64,000 bases of DNA, from assembly GCA_020635115.1 (NCBI GenBank), contig JACKAK010000003.1:186001-250000 (forward strand). Direction: 5' to 3'. The position numbers and the translations under genes are program-made. Under the pieces are notes generated by a model. That model did not search any database and was not told the DNA's origin. It saw nothing but the letters and a program-made list of their open reading frames with translations. Shown in pieces: positions 46,772-55,785 of this stretch. Source of the DNA: Halobacteriovoraceae bacterium (lineage in GTDB: Bacteria; Bdellovibrionota; Bacteriovoracia; Bacteriovoracales; Bacteriovoracaceae). How positions within the stretch are numbered: the first letter of the stretch is position 1; every line of letters begins with the position of its first letter.

Positions 46772-47602
46772 ATGAAAGCTATCTTTCTAATGGTGTTTAT
46801 TGTCTTCTCGATAATATACGCAAACCAAAGTTCATATAAAATTGTGCAGTCTAGGGGTGAGTTTCGTTGGCCTTATGGTGAAGGTAAGGCCTACACATTA
46901 AAATTGGGACCACCGTTTTTTGGAGTGAACAACCTGGCCGAGCAAGATTTCAAAATAGAACAAAAAAGCAATGTTTTAAAGGTATTTAATGATCGATTTT
47001 CTTATTCAGCAAAAATCAAAGATATGCCTATTAATGAAGAAACTCATATTAGTTGGAAGAATTTAAATCTCGATGAGGAAAACTTAAAACTTGCTTTAGG
47101 ACATTTTAGTTTTGAAACAAAAAATTCACAGGCATGGATTTACGGTGTTAATTTGAATTGTCGGAAATCAACAACCTTTTTCTCTAGAGAGATCAATCAA
47201 ATCATTAGTGATTGTCTAAGTTTTGCAGATATTTCAGTTGATGGAATAAGAAAATTATCATACGGGCCTACTGATGGCCTTGAATCAATTTTGAATGCCG
47301 TATTGTCTGAACATTTTTCAAACAATCAGGAAGGTGAAACAAAAATTACAGACATGAGTGGCAGAGTGAGAGGAAATCAATTTGATATGTATATGACTAC
47401 ACATTTAGACATGAGTGTCAAAATTAATATCAAGGGACAAATCACCCAGGACTTAGACAAAAATGAAATAATTGTAAATATTAAAAAGGCCAAGGCCGGT
47501 TTTTTTAATATTCGCGATAAACTTTTTAGAGAATTTGCAAAAATTCAAAATAACCGTATAATCGTCAGGAGTCCATATATCTATATAAAACTAGGAGAAT
47601 AA
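46772..47602 (+). CDS. Exported beta-rich protein of unknown function
   Basis: 276 residues with AAAGGAGA 6 bases before ATG. A signal peptide (AIFLMVFIVFSIIYA) precedes a mature protein of alternating strand pattern (FKIEQKSNVLKVFNDRFSYS, MSVKINIKGQITQDL). Two Cys (NCRKS and DCLSF) may form a disulphide. No family recognised; probable periplasmic or outer-membrane-associated protein. One base separates it from the small lipoprotein gene, so the two are co-transcribed. Confidence 0.75.
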   Translation: MKAIFLMVFIVFSIIYANQSSYKIVQSRGEFRWPYGEGKAYTLKLGPPFFGVNNLAEQDFKIEQKSNVLKVFNDRFSYSAKIKDMPINEETHISWKNLNLDEENLKLALGHFSFETKNSQAWIYGVNLNCRKSTTFFSREINQIISDCLSFADISVDGIRKLSYGPTDGLESILNAVLSEHFSNNQEGETKITDMSGRVRGNQFDMYMTTHLDMSVKINIKGQITQDLDKNEIIVNIKKAKAGFFNIRDKLFREFAKIQNNRIIVRSPYIYIKLGE

Positions 47603-47603
47603 G

Positions 47604-47804
47604 ATGGTTAAAACTTTTTTGATGGCCACACTAATGATTTCAACACTTGCCTTTAATTCATGTTCACATTATGGAAGAAAACACTGCGGATGCAAAGAGC
47701 AATGTTCTATGGATAAAAAACAATGCAAAATGAAAGACAAATCAAAATGTGGAGGCGGTGCCGGCGAACACCATGGCCAAGAAGAAGATAAAAAACCAGA
47801 ATAA
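47604..47804 (+). CDS. Small Cys/Lys-rich lipoprotein
   Basis: 66 residues. Signal peptide FLMATLMISTLAFNSC with a lipobox ending at Cys 20, then a mature part very rich in Cys, Lys, His and Glu (HCGCKEQCSMDKKQCKMK), about 6 Cys after the lipidated one. The composition suggests metal binding at the membrane surface, which is inference. AGGAG lies before the ATG inside the end of the upstream gene. Confidence 0.78.
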   Translation: MVKTFLMATLMISTLAFNSCSHYGRKHCGCKEQCSMDKKQCKMKDKSKCGGGAGEHHGQEEDKKPE

Positions 47805-47811
47805 ACATTAT

Positions 47812-47847
47812 GGCCCTCTCTCAAATTGAGATTGGGCCCATCTATTT
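47812..47847 (+). terminator. Rho-independent terminator
   Basis: GGCCC pairs with GGGCC, and inside it TCTCAA pairs with TTGAGA across a single-base loop with a small mismatch bulge. The hairpin is followed by CATCTATTTTTT. It lies directly after the lipoprotein gene and ends the two-gene plus-strand operon. Confidence 0.75.
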
Positions 47848-48672
47848 TTTGTAAAATCGTGTTAAATAATTTCGAATAATTTCTTGCTCTATTCTCCCCT
47901 TAGTTCTGGCCGGTACCGAGATTCTGATCATAAGGCTTACTTTATCCCCATCTAAGGGTCTTAAATGCACACGAGGTGTGAGTTGAGGAACTTCTAAATG
48001 TCTCTTGCTTAAATATGATTCAATAGTCCGGGATGCTTTGGGGTAATATTCTTGAGTTGCCTTTATGGCCTCTTCCACTAAAATTTTCTCGGCCTCATGC
48101 CATTCATCTTTTAAAGAGACTGTGACTTCGAAAATGTGTAAAACATAGTTTTGCAAAAATGATTCATTTATAATTTCTTTATTCAAGAAAATACTATTGG
48201 GTAAAGTGATAGATCTCCCAGTATATTGATGGGATTTATCTCCTGGGCCAATTTCTAAAATTTTGGTGGAAAGAAGTCCTCTATTAATCACATCACCTCT
48301 TATCCCATCAATTTCAATTCTGTCTCCCAAGGAGAAAGGGTCTTGTGAAGCCTTGTAAATTGTCCCTGTAAAGCATTGAATGAGTTCTTTAGTTGCTATG
48401 ACAAATGCAGCGGCCACGGCGATGATCGACAAGGCCACAGTTCTAAGCTCCTCGGCCCATATTAAAATTGTTCCAACGAGCATGCAAATAGTAATAAATG
48501 TTTGAATATTGACATCCAAACGACGTTTTTGATTTGTATTAAGTGATTTAGAATTTTTAGAATACTCGAATAGAAAATGTCTTAAAAAAAACAGGGCAAT
48601 AACTAAAATGATATTGATCATTGTTTGCCTGACCATAAGATGTTCTTTAAACCATTCTAATAGTTGATCCAT
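47842..48672 (-). CDS. MscS-family mechanosensitive channel
   Basis: 276 residues. Three hydrophobic helices: INIILVIALFFLRHFLFE, FITICMLVGTILIWAEEL, and a pore-lining Ala-rich helix IIAVAAAFVIATKELIQCFT. The beta domain follows with DPFSLGDRIEIDGIRGDVIN, the family's core signature. The C-terminal alpha/beta part is present. This is a minimal MscS-type pore that releases solutes on hypo-osmotic shock. Divergent from lexA. Confidence 0.92.
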   Translation of the reverse strand: MDQLLEWFKEHLMVRQTMINIILVIALFFLRHFLFEYSKNSKSLNTNQKRRLDVNIQTFITICMLVGTILIWAEELRTVALSIIAVAAAFVIATKELIQCFTGTIYKASQDPFSLGDRIEIDGIRGDVINRGLLSTKILEIGPGDKSHQYTGRSITLPNSIFLNKEIINESFLQNYVLHIFEVTVSLKDEWHEAEKILVEEAIKATQEYYPKASRTIESYLSKRHLEVPQLTPRVHLRPLDGDKVSLMIRISVPARTKGRIEQEIIRNYLTRFYKK

Positions 48673-48733
48673 AAAAAAACCCCTAATGCTACCAGTCTTT
48701 ACTTACGTGTATCTTGCGTATTATCCTTCGTCT

Positions 48734-49348
48734 ATGAAAAAAAATATAACAAAAAAACAAAAAGAAGTTTACGATTTCATCAAGAATTATATCCGTGATT
48801 ATCAAATTTCGCCTAGTCAAAAAGAAATAAAAGATCATTTTAAATTAAAGTCATTTGGATCTGTTCAGAAATATATAAAATATTTATCAGCTGCTGGTTA
48901 TCTACAAAGCAATTGGAATGAGAAACGTGGTCTTAAACTTGGACCTGAATCAAAGGACTCATCAAAGATTCCACTCTTGGGGCATGTTGCAGCTGGAGAT
49001 CCTATTTTGGCAATGGAAAATCCTTATGAAACTATTGAAGTTCCAAAATATATGATTTCAAAACAAAAAGACAATTGTTTTGCACTTTCTGTAAAAGGTC
49101 TTTCTATGATTGACGAAGGTATCTTAGAAGGAGATGTCATCGTTTGTCGTCAAACACAAAATGTAAAAGATGGCCAAATCATTGTAGCTGTTCTCGAAGG
49201 TGAGGCCACTGTTAAAACATATTTTAAAAAAGCAAAACATATTGAACTTAGGCCTGCTAACAAAACGATGAAACCCATTCTTGTACATTCTGGAGATTTC
49301 ACAATTGCAGGTGTTGTTATCGGTCTTATAAGGGACTATGGACACTGA
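48734..49348 (+). CDS. lexA: LexA-type SOS repressor
   Basis: 204 residues (E. coli 202). I chose the ATG at 48734 because MKKNITKKQKEVYDFIKNYI aligns with the normal LexA start; an upstream in-frame ATG at 48686 adds 16 unrelated residues. The winged HTH (SPSQKEIKDHFKLKSFGSVQ) is followed by the S24 domain: scissile HVAAGDP (A87-G88), nucleophile GLSMIDEG (S124) and general base EATVKTYF (K161). RecA-stimulated self-cleavage should therefore work. No Shine-Dalgarno precedes either start; -35/-10-like TTTACT and TATTAT lie at 48698-48725, so a very short or leaderless transcript is possible. It overlaps dinB by 11 bases. Confidence 0.92.
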   Translation: MKKNITKKQKEVYDFIKNYIRDYQISPSQKEIKDHFKLKSFGSVQKYIKYLSAAGYLQSNWNEKRGLKLGPESKDSSKIPLLGHVAAGDPILAMENPYETIEVPKYMISKQKDNCFALSVKGLSMIDEGILEGDVIVCRQTQNVKDGQIIVAVLEGEATVKTYFKKAKHIELRPANKTMKPILVHSGDFTIAGVVIGLIRDYGH

Positions 49349-50459
49349 AAAAATTCGCAAGATTATCCATGTTGACATGGATTGTTTTTATGCTGCTGTT
49401 GAAATGAGAGATAATCCCCAACTCCAGGGACTACCTGTTGCAATTGGAAGTAATGCTGATCGTAGAGGTGTATTATGTACTGCCAACTATGAGGCCAGAA
49501 AATATGGAGTAAGAGCAGCAATGCCTTCATCAAAAGCTCAAAAACTCTGTCCGCACCTTATTTTTATTCCCCCAAACTTTCAAAAATATAAGCAAGTATG
49601 CAACACAATTAGAAATATCTTTCACGAGTACACTGATATTGTTGAACCCCTATCTCTTGATGAGGCCTACCTAGATGTTAGCGATGTTTTAATATTTAAT
49701 AATTCAGCTACTTTAATGGCCAAAGAAATCAAAGAAAAAATATTAGAAAGAACAAAACTAACAGCATCAGCAGGAGTTGCTCCAAATAAATTTCTTGCAA
49801 AAATCGCCAGTGATTGGAAAAAACCCAATGGATTATTCGTCATAACTCCTGATATGGTTGAAGATTTTATTATCAATTTACCAGTTTCAAAAATAAATGG
49901 AGTTGGAAAAGTTACGACAAAAAAACTCAATGCATTGGGTATTCGAACTTGTGGTGATATTCAAAAAATGCCTTATGCACTCTTGGCCATGCATTTTGGA
50001 AAGTGGGGCCAGAGGCTATATGAGCTTTCATTTGGAAAAGACTTCACAAAAGTTGAAAGTGAGCGTGAAAGAAAATCTTTATCAGTAGAACATACTTTCA
50101 AAGAAGATATTGATATTGAGATGATTTTGACTCAGAACCATTTCGATGAAATCTTTGATGAATTCAAATCAAGATTGGAAAAAGAAGAAAAATTCTCTAA
50201 GCAGGAATCTTGTCCTCGAAAACTCTTTGTTAAACTAAAATTTTTTGATTTTAAATCTCTTAGTGTGGAACAGACTTATGATTATTTGAGATTTGAAATA
50301 TTTCAAGATGATCAACAGATAAAATCTCTTTTCCAAGAACTGATAAAGTCCGCCCAAAATCGTAGAAATGCTCCTATAAGACTCTTCGGACTTGGAGTTA
50401 GATTTCCGACAAACCCACAAAAGGCATCTAGTTTGCCACAATTAACACTTGAACTTTAG
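49338..50459 (+). CDS. dinB: DNA polymerase IV (Y-family translesion polymerase)
   Basis: 373 residues (E. coli 351). Palm/finger signature KIIHVDMDCFYAAVEMRDNP with catalytic Asp pair, VEPLSLDEAYLDVSDV with catalytic Asp-Glu, TASAGVAPNKFLAKIASDWK, and thumb-type INGVGKVTTKKLNALGI. The little-finger domain follows to about 350. A C-terminal clamp-binding peptide may be QLTLEL at the very end. It performs error-prone bypass of DNA damage. Its start lies inside lexA, so LexA and a translesion polymerase are made from one transcript. Confidence 0.95.
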   Translation: MDTEKIRKIIHVDMDCFYAAVEMRDNPQLQGLPVAIGSNADRRGVLCTANYEARKYGVRAAMPSSKAQKLCPHLIFIPPNFQKYKQVCNTIRNIFHEYTDIVEPLSLDEAYLDVSDVLIFNNSATLMAKEIKEKILERTKLTASAGVAPNKFLAKIASDWKKPNGLFVITPDMVEDFIINLPVSKINGVGKVTTKKLNALGIRTCGDIQKMPYALLAMHFGKWGQRLYELSFGKDFTKVESERERKSLSVEHTFKEDIDIEMILTQNHFDEIFDEFKSRLEKEEKFSKQESCPRKLFVKLKFFDFKSLSVEQTYDYLRFEIFQDDQQIKSLFQELIKSAQNRRNAPIRLFGLGVRFPTNPQKASSLPQLTLEL

Positions 50460-50460
50460 T

Positions 50461-51747
50461 ATGTTGGAAATTAAATCTTCTCAATTTACCCTCCAAGAAA
50501 ATGATCTCTTTAAACTAAGCTCCTATCTACATGTTTACAAGAAATCAAACTTTTTTCTTATCACCATTGATAAAAATGAACCACTGTCCATTATACTTCT
50601 CTTTTCGCTTTTATCCCAAAACAAAACCATTTTACCAATTAGTTTTAAGTCCACACCGTTTGATATAAATATAATTGAAAAAGACTTCCCCTTTGAACAT
50701 TTTATCGACCTGAGGGATTCAAATTATAAAAATAAGCTTAATCAAGAACTTATCGATTCTCATTATTATAAACTCGATCAATGTGATTTTTCCTTAGTTG
50801 TTAGAACCTCTGGCTCTACTGGCACAGCGAAATGCATACAAATAGATCAAGAACAAATTTTTTCATCTGCAAAATTAATAAACTCTATCCTCAACCCTTC
50901 AAACTTCAATTTGTCTTGGGATCTTACTCTTCCACTCAATCATATTGGGGGACTAATGGTACTGTTCAGGCAGTATCTCATGCGAAATAGAGTCAATATT
51001 ATCGATCAGCAAATTGTGGCTAAAAGTGGGCATGGAATTGTATCTCTAGTACCTGGACAAATATTAAAGCATTTAAAATCGTCGCAAGGAATAAATTATC
51101 TCAAAACTTATTCTGAAGTTATCATCGGTGGAGGTCCCCTCAAAGATGAAATCATTCGGAAACTCATTGAACTAAACATTTCTTTCCGTTTGAGTTATGG
51201 GATGACTGAGACATGTTCAATGATAGCTCTTAGTGAAAGTGGTCAAAAGGATTTAAAATTATTTCAGGGAGTTGATGCTACAACAGACCACCAATCGGTT
51301 CTCTCAATAGACTCCCCTACTCTTGCTCGAGGTATTTGGAAAAATAGAAAGCTAGTGTTTTTAGGAACACCTTTTAAAACTTCAGATCAAGTAACTCTCA
51401 ATCATAGGAATTTAAATATCCTAGGTCGTATAGATAACGTTTTTATCAGAAATGGTGAAAATATCTCTCCGCTTGAAGTGTCAAATGCAATATTAACACT
51501 CCCACAGATCTTTGAATGCCAAGTCATTCCATTTGAAGACGATGAAAAAGGAAACTTAAATATAGCATGGGTAAATAACAACGCTACGACTTCTGAAGAT
51601 CTGAAAAAATTACTTGTAAATATTCTACCTGTATATAAAATTCCTGATTTTATATTCTATTTTCCTGATATAAAAGAAGAGCAATTAAAATATTCACTTA
51701 CTGAACTTCAATCTATGACAGGCATTCTCCTAGGTAGGACAACGTGA
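50461..51747 (+). CDS. AMP-binding acyl-CoA ligase, MenE-like (o-succinylbenzoate-CoA ligase candidate)
   Basis: 428 residues from the ATG one base after the dinB stop; a TTG 12 bases earlier lacks support. ANL-superfamily motifs: phosphate loop VVRTSGSTGTAKCIQ, LSYGMTETCSMIA, and ILGRIDNVFIRNGENISPLEV. It is short and diverged, like MenE, and lacks a clear PxTxxGKxxR lysine motif at the C-terminus (KEEQLKYSLTEL instead). MenE links CoA to o-succinylbenzoate in menaquinone synthesis. The following gene is MenH-like, which supports the assignment. Confidence 0.8.
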   Translation: MLEIKSSQFTLQENDLFKLSSYLHVYKKSNFFLITIDKNEPLSIILLFSLLSQNKTILPISFKSTPFDINIIEKDFPFEHFIDLRDSNYKNKLNQELIDSHYYKLDQCDFSLVVRTSGSTGTAKCIQIDQEQIFSSAKLINSILNPSNFNLSWDLTLPLNHIGGLMVLFRQYLMRNRVNIIDQQIVAKSGHGIVSLVPGQILKHLKSSQGINYLKTYSEVIIGGGPLKDEIIRKLIELNISFRLSYGMTETCSMIALSESGQKDLKLFQGVDATTDHQSVLSIDSPTLARGIWKNRKLVFLGTPFKTSDQVTLNHRNLNILGRIDNVFIRNGENISPLEVSNAILTLPQIFECQVIPFEDDEKGNLNIAWVNNNATTSEDLKKLLVNILPVYKIPDFIFYFPDIKEEQLKYSLTELQSMTGILLGRTT

Positions 51748-52487
51748 AAAACTTACTACTCTTACACGGTTTTATGGGTTTCCCTGAAGATTTCAACTAT
51801 CTGAAAAATAAATTATCAAAATATTATGATAATATTATTACGCCTGCATTTCCAGGCCATTCAAAAAAAATAGTTGCCTGGAAAGATTATCAACTTTTTA
51901 TTGAAGACTTCTATCATACCTATATTTCACAAGAGACGAAGTTAGATTGTCTTGGCTATTCAATGGGAGGAAGAGTTCTTTTATCTCTACTTGATAAAGA
52001 CCAGTTTTCAAAAAAAATAATCAACAATGTGGCGCTTGTTAGTACTTCCTTTGGACTGCAAACCAAAAAAGAGCGCCAAGAACGTTTTGAAAAAGACTCA
52101 AAACTTTTTAATAACATTATTGAATTTAGAGATTTTGAATTGTTTTTGAAAAAATGGGCAAAACTGCCAATTTTTAAAGGACTGACAAAGTCTGAGCATT
52201 TTGACGATTGGATTGCTTCTCGTATGCTAAATGATCCTTATGAGTTAAAGTTTGCAGTTAATCTTTTGAGTGTGTCTCATATGAATTTTTATCAAAACAA
52301 TATCCCTATTCCTCGTAACAAGATCATATATATTTGCGGAGAAATGGATAAAAAATATTGTGAACTCTCAAAAAATATTAATATTTCAAGTTTCATTGTT
52401 CCGGGATGTTCACACAATGTCATTTTTCAAAATCCAAAAGAAGTTGTGAAGATATTGATTCGAGAATTTAATTTAAAAAAGCTTTAA
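51744..52487 (+). CDS. Alpha/beta hydrolase, MenH-like (SHCHC synthase candidate)
   Basis: 247 residues from a GTG overlapping the stop of the ligase gene (GTGA). Oxyanion region LLLLHGFMGFPEDF, nucleophile elbow CLGYSMGGRVLLSL (Ser), acid in IYICGEMDKKY (Asp) and His in VPGCSHNVIFQNP complete a catalytic triad. MenH eliminates pyruvate to form SHCHC in menaquinone synthesis. The immediate MenE-like partner makes this the best guess; other C-C hydrolase roles remain possible. Its end overlaps the convergent gene by 15 bases. Confidence 0.83.
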   Translation: MKNLLLLHGFMGFPEDFNYLKNKLSKYYDNIITPAFPGHSKKIVAWKDYQLFIEDFYHTYISQETKLDCLGYSMGGRVLLSLLDKDQFSKKIINNVALVSTSFGLQTKKERQERFEKDSKLFNNIIEFRDFELFLKKWAKLPIFKGLTKSEHFDDWIASRMLNDPYELKFAVNLLSVSHMNFYQNNIPIPRNKIIYICGEMDKKYCELSKNINISSFIVPGCSHNVIFQNPKEVVKILIREFNLKKL

Positions 52488-53261
52488 AGTATCGTGAGCA
52501 ATAAATATAAAGAGCTCAATTGTGATCAGCCAAATGATAATCCACTCGAGCCTTGAAGAATGTCTGTGATTCAACTCTTCAGAAAGCATGCTTAGAAGCT
52601 CTCCAATCACCTCTAATTTTTTATTCAAGACACTTACTCGAGGTTCTATTTCTAAATAATCCTCCAGCCGATCATAATAGTGTTCATATTCAGGGTTTTC
52701 CCAAAAAAATTCTGGACGGTCAAGAAGATCAAATTTCAAGTTAATAGAGGAATGGAGTAAGTAAAGTTCCCCTCTTAATTTATTGATCATTCTTTTAGAT
52801 TTTGAAATTCTACCTCTTTTCGCTAGCCCTTGAGGAATTTCACTTGTTGAATCTATCGTGTTAAGAATCAAACCTTCTAATTGAGATAGTTTAAGTGATT
52901 GTCCTATAACATAAGAGAGTGCTTGTTTGATTTCGAAAGTATTTTTATCTAAATAGATATGATCTTTAGTTACTGCGAACGAATCATTTCCAAATGCATA
53001 AGAAAAATCATCTTTATTTCTTGATTCGGGTGGAGTCCATTTTGTTGAATATTCTTCAAATAATTCATAGTTAAATTTTTCGATAGAGTCATCTTCTCCC
53101 CAAAGAACAATGACTCCATATTTAAATACGAAAATATCCATATTTAAATCTTTATAATACAATCCATCTCTAATGAACTTGGTTTGTTTACTTTTTAAAA
53201 CTTCGTTTTGAATATCTGTTAAGCTAAAAGAATCACATAAAGAAACGCCACGACTTAACAT
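52473..53261 (-). CDS. DUF155/RMD1/YagE-family protein
   Basis: 262 residues. Family features: DIFVFKYGVIVLWG in the first third, LALSQLE-like IGQSLKLSQLEGLI in the middle, a long helical region, and the hallmark HRHSSRLEWIIIWLITIE ending with one C-terminal membrane helix (IIWLITIELFIFIAHDTL). Eukaryotic relatives (RMD1, RMND1) are mitochondrial membrane proteins tied to translation or division; bacterial roles are unknown. Tail-anchored membrane location is expected. Confidence 0.87.
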   Translation of the reverse strand: MLSRGVSLCDSFSLTDIQNEVLKSKQTKFIRDGLYYKDLNMDIFVFKYGVIVLWGEDDSIEKFNYELFEEYSTKWTPPESRNKDDFSYAFGNDSFAVTKDHIYLDKNTFEIKQALSYVIGQSLKLSQLEGLILNTIDSTSEIPQGLAKRGRISKSKRMINKLRGELYLLHSSINLKFDLLDRPEFFWENPEYEHYYDRLEDYLEIEPRVSVLNKKLEVIGELLSMLSEELNHRHSSRLEWIIIWLITIELFIFIAHDTLKLF

Positions 53262-53576
53262 TGAATTTCCTTAAATTCTAAGTAAGTTTATTAGTTATTA
53301 AATTATACACAAGTCATATTCAAAAAATAGAGAAAATATTAATAATTTTAATTCACAAGTAGACTTGAGTAGAATGCCAAAATATTTTCACAAAGAAAAA
53401 GCTATTTTCTCAACTATTATATAGAGTGTTTTTTAAATTTGGAAATTTTATTAATCTATCTTATAGATTGGAAGTTGTAAACACTAACTGTTTGGCCATC
53501 TTTGTAAGTTCTAGTTCTTTTGTTGGCGATTTATATATAAATTCGTTTTTTTTAAACATTATGCTATAGCAAGCTG
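53262..53576. other. AT-rich intergenic region
   Basis: 315 bases between divergent genes at 52473-53261 and 53577-54194. It presumably holds both promoters. I see no coding frame of note, no strong hairpin, and no clear repeat. Confidence 0.5.
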
Positions 53577-54194
53577 ATGACAAAAACGATTCTACTATTC
53601 ATTCTTTTTTCTTTTAGACTCCCAAGTATATTTGCAAACATTGGATGTGAGATATATTTTTCACAACTTAGTAAATTGGCCAATCATGATTCGATTTTCG
53701 AAATGAGAAAAACTCTCAAAAGTAAAATCAAACCTTTCAATAAATATGGAAATATAATCCACAGAATTTATGGGCGAAGAAAAATTAATGATTGGGATAA
53801 TTCCGGAACAATCTCTGCTTATATTGAATTTCCGATCAATCTCATTACATTTCTTCATCCTATACCAAATCCATTGAATATTAAATCTTCCTGGAAAAAT
53901 GTTGATCATATAAAGCAAAGTATACAAAAAAAAGGATTTGATCTTGATCAAACCATAGTCATTAAGCTCCTTCCAAATGGAACATTTTTATGTGTATCTG
54001 GACATCACCGAATTAGAGCGATGTATGAAATGGGTGAAACTACAGTTCCTGTTACTCTTGAATCATATCATCATTCTGAATCCATTGAAAAAGAAACTTT
54101 AGAGTATTTGATTTATTATCATGCCAAACAACTACCACATTTTGATGGTAGCTTTGAAAGTTTTATCGAACGAGGCAATACTTTTCCGAATTGA
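53577..54194 (+). CDS. Exported protein with ParB/sulfiredoxin-like domain
   Basis: 205 residues. A signal peptide (TILLFILFSFRLPSIFA) precedes a helical section and then a segment with DHIKQSIQKKGFDLDQTIVI and FLCVSGHHRIRAMYEMGETT, which resembles the D/S-G-H-H-R-x-x-A motif and preceding helix of ParB/Srx-type domains. Known ParB-like domains act in the cytoplasm on nucleotides or DNA, so an exported version is unexpected. The Shine-Dalgarno is weak. Assignment rests on motif similarity only. Confidence 0.68.
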   Translation: MTKTILLFILFSFRLPSIFANIGCEIYFSQLSKLANHDSIFEMRKTLKSKIKPFNKYGNIIHRIYGRRKINDWDNSGTISAYIEFPINLITFLHPIPNPLNIKSSWKNVDHIKQSIQKKGFDLDQTIVIKLLPNGTFLCVSGHHRIRAMYEMGETTVPVTLESYHHSESIEKETLEYLIYYHAKQLPHFDGSFESFIERGNTFPN

Positions 54195-54550
54195 TTGATT
54201 CGTATCCTAACGAACCCAGACAATGTTTAAGTTTCCCAATCTACTCAAAAATTCAAAATGATAGACATTAACAGTCACTATTATATGTAGATTTAACCTT
54301 TCAAGATTTTTAAAGCGCCAATATCTATTATCACCTTTAAATGGAGTTTTGATCTTTAATTTTTGGAGGTAAGCACTCTAATCTAAAGGACTTATTGAAC
54401 TCTTTTCGAGAATAACTTGACTTTATATTTACTCCATTTCATTTCGAGCTTAGAGTATAGACTAGTGGTGTGATACGAATATATTGAACGTTTCTATGAA
54501 CAAGTAGTACAACTCATCATGCTTGAATAAGTATGAATTAGGATGGGTAT
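54195..54550. other. Intergenic region with no recognised feature
   Basis: 356 bases between two plus-strand genes. I find no frame longer than a few dozen codons, no terminator with a convincing T-run, and no obvious promoter apart from general AT richness. AGGATGGG just before 54551 is the next gene's ribosome-binding site. Confidence 0.5.
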
Positions 54551-55699
54551 ATGAAACGTTTAATTAAAAACGGTGTGATCATTCTTCTTATTTTTGTTAC
54601 AAGTTGTGGTAAAGATACACAATTTTTTAAGAAAGACGAAAGCTTCTTCAATAAGGTCGTAGATAAAAATCAAGATGTTAATGACAGCGACCACTATGAA
54701 GAAAACCCAGACGATCCCACTAAAAATTATATCACCGAAACCTTTTATCAAACTTCAACCCGAGAAGATGTCAAGATTGATATTGTTTGGGTCATCGATA
54801 ATTCACTTTCCATGTACGATGAACAAGAAGCTCTTGCCAATAATTTTGATAGCTTTATTAATGGATTTATTCAAAAGCATTTTGATTTCAAGATGGCAAT
54901 CACAACTATTGACCCTAGGCCATCAGACAGGAACTTCTATAGTAACCTCATCTTTATGTTAGCAAAAGATCAAACACAATATGATTTGTTCATGGATGAA
55001 TATGATCAGACACCTCAAAATTCATTAGATGGAGGGATGCTCAATCCTATTGGCACTTTAACATCTCAACAAGCTGCAACTGACATGAACAGTTTCTTAA
55101 ACGATTTTGATAGATATATTCTCACAGATCTTTACAATTTTAGAATTTATGAATCGGGTTTATACGTAATGAAAAGGTTTGCCCAAAGAAATTCTAGTTT
55201 TTTTAGAGATGATGCATATACAATATTTATAGTTATCTCAGATGAGGAAGATCAAAGTCATATTATTGCTCCTTACTATGACAATTATTTTTACACTGAG
55301 GTTTCTGAATACGTAAATTTTCTAAAAAATAGAAAGAGTAATCCTTCACTGACAAAAATATTTTCCATTGTTAAAAAAAATTCGCCTCTGTATAATGACG
55401 AAACATATGGTGACAGGTATATTGAAGCATCTAGACTTACAAATGGGATTTCAAGAGATATAGATCTACCCTTTTCTGAAATATTATCAGATTTCTCTGA
55501 TAGTATTGTACATTTAGCTGATAATTTTTTACTCACTCAAACGCCAATCGACGGACAGATTCAAGTCAAAGTTAATTCTGAAGTCATTGCAAACTCTGAG
55601 TATACATTCACTTTGAGTGAAAAGAAGTTGATATTTGATAAAGACTTTTTACCAACTGATGGGAGTAAAATAGAGGTTACTTACCTAATAAGTAACTAA
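54551..55699 (+). CDS. vWA-domain lipoprotein
   Basis: 382 residues. Lipoprotein signal (NGVIILLIFVTSC, lipidated Cys about 19), acidic linker, then a von Willebrand A domain with an intact MIDAS start VDIVWVIDNSLSMYDEQ (D-x-S-x-S) and later TIFIVISDEEDQSH. The C-terminal 60 residues look like a small beta domain (IQVKVNSEVIANSEY). It would bind a protein or matrix ligand through a metal ion on the cell surface or in the periplasm. AGGATGGG precedes the ATG. Confidence 0.9.
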   Translation: MKRLIKNGVIILLIFVTSCGKDTQFFKKDESFFNKVVDKNQDVNDSDHYEENPDDPTKNYITETFYQTSTREDVKIDIVWVIDNSLSMYDEQEALANNFDSFINGFIQKHFDFKMAITTIDPRPSDRNFYSNLIFMLAKDQTQYDLFMDEYDQTPQNSLDGGMLNPIGTLTSQQAATDMNSFLNDFDRYILTDLYNFRIYESGLYVMKRFAQRNSSFFRDDAYTIFIVISDEEDQSHIIAPYYDNYFYTEVSEYVNFLKNRKSNPSLTKIFSIVKKNSPLYNDETYGDRYIEASRLTNGISRDIDLPFSEILSDFSDSIVHLADNFLLTQTPIDGQIQVKVNSEVIANSEYTFTLSEKKLIFDKDFLPTDGSKIEVTYLISN

Positions 55700-55785
55700 A
55701 TATACTCATGGGAAATATATTCCTTTTGTTTTGTTTAAGTAAAGACGACATTTGGTCATGTCGATGAACGTATTAAGGGGCCATT

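Noticed and set aside
48672..48740. Searched for a Bdellovibrio-type LexA box (TTAC-N3-GTAA) before lexA.
   Set aside because: Only a TTAC half site with a poor partner is present; I do not claim an SOS operator.
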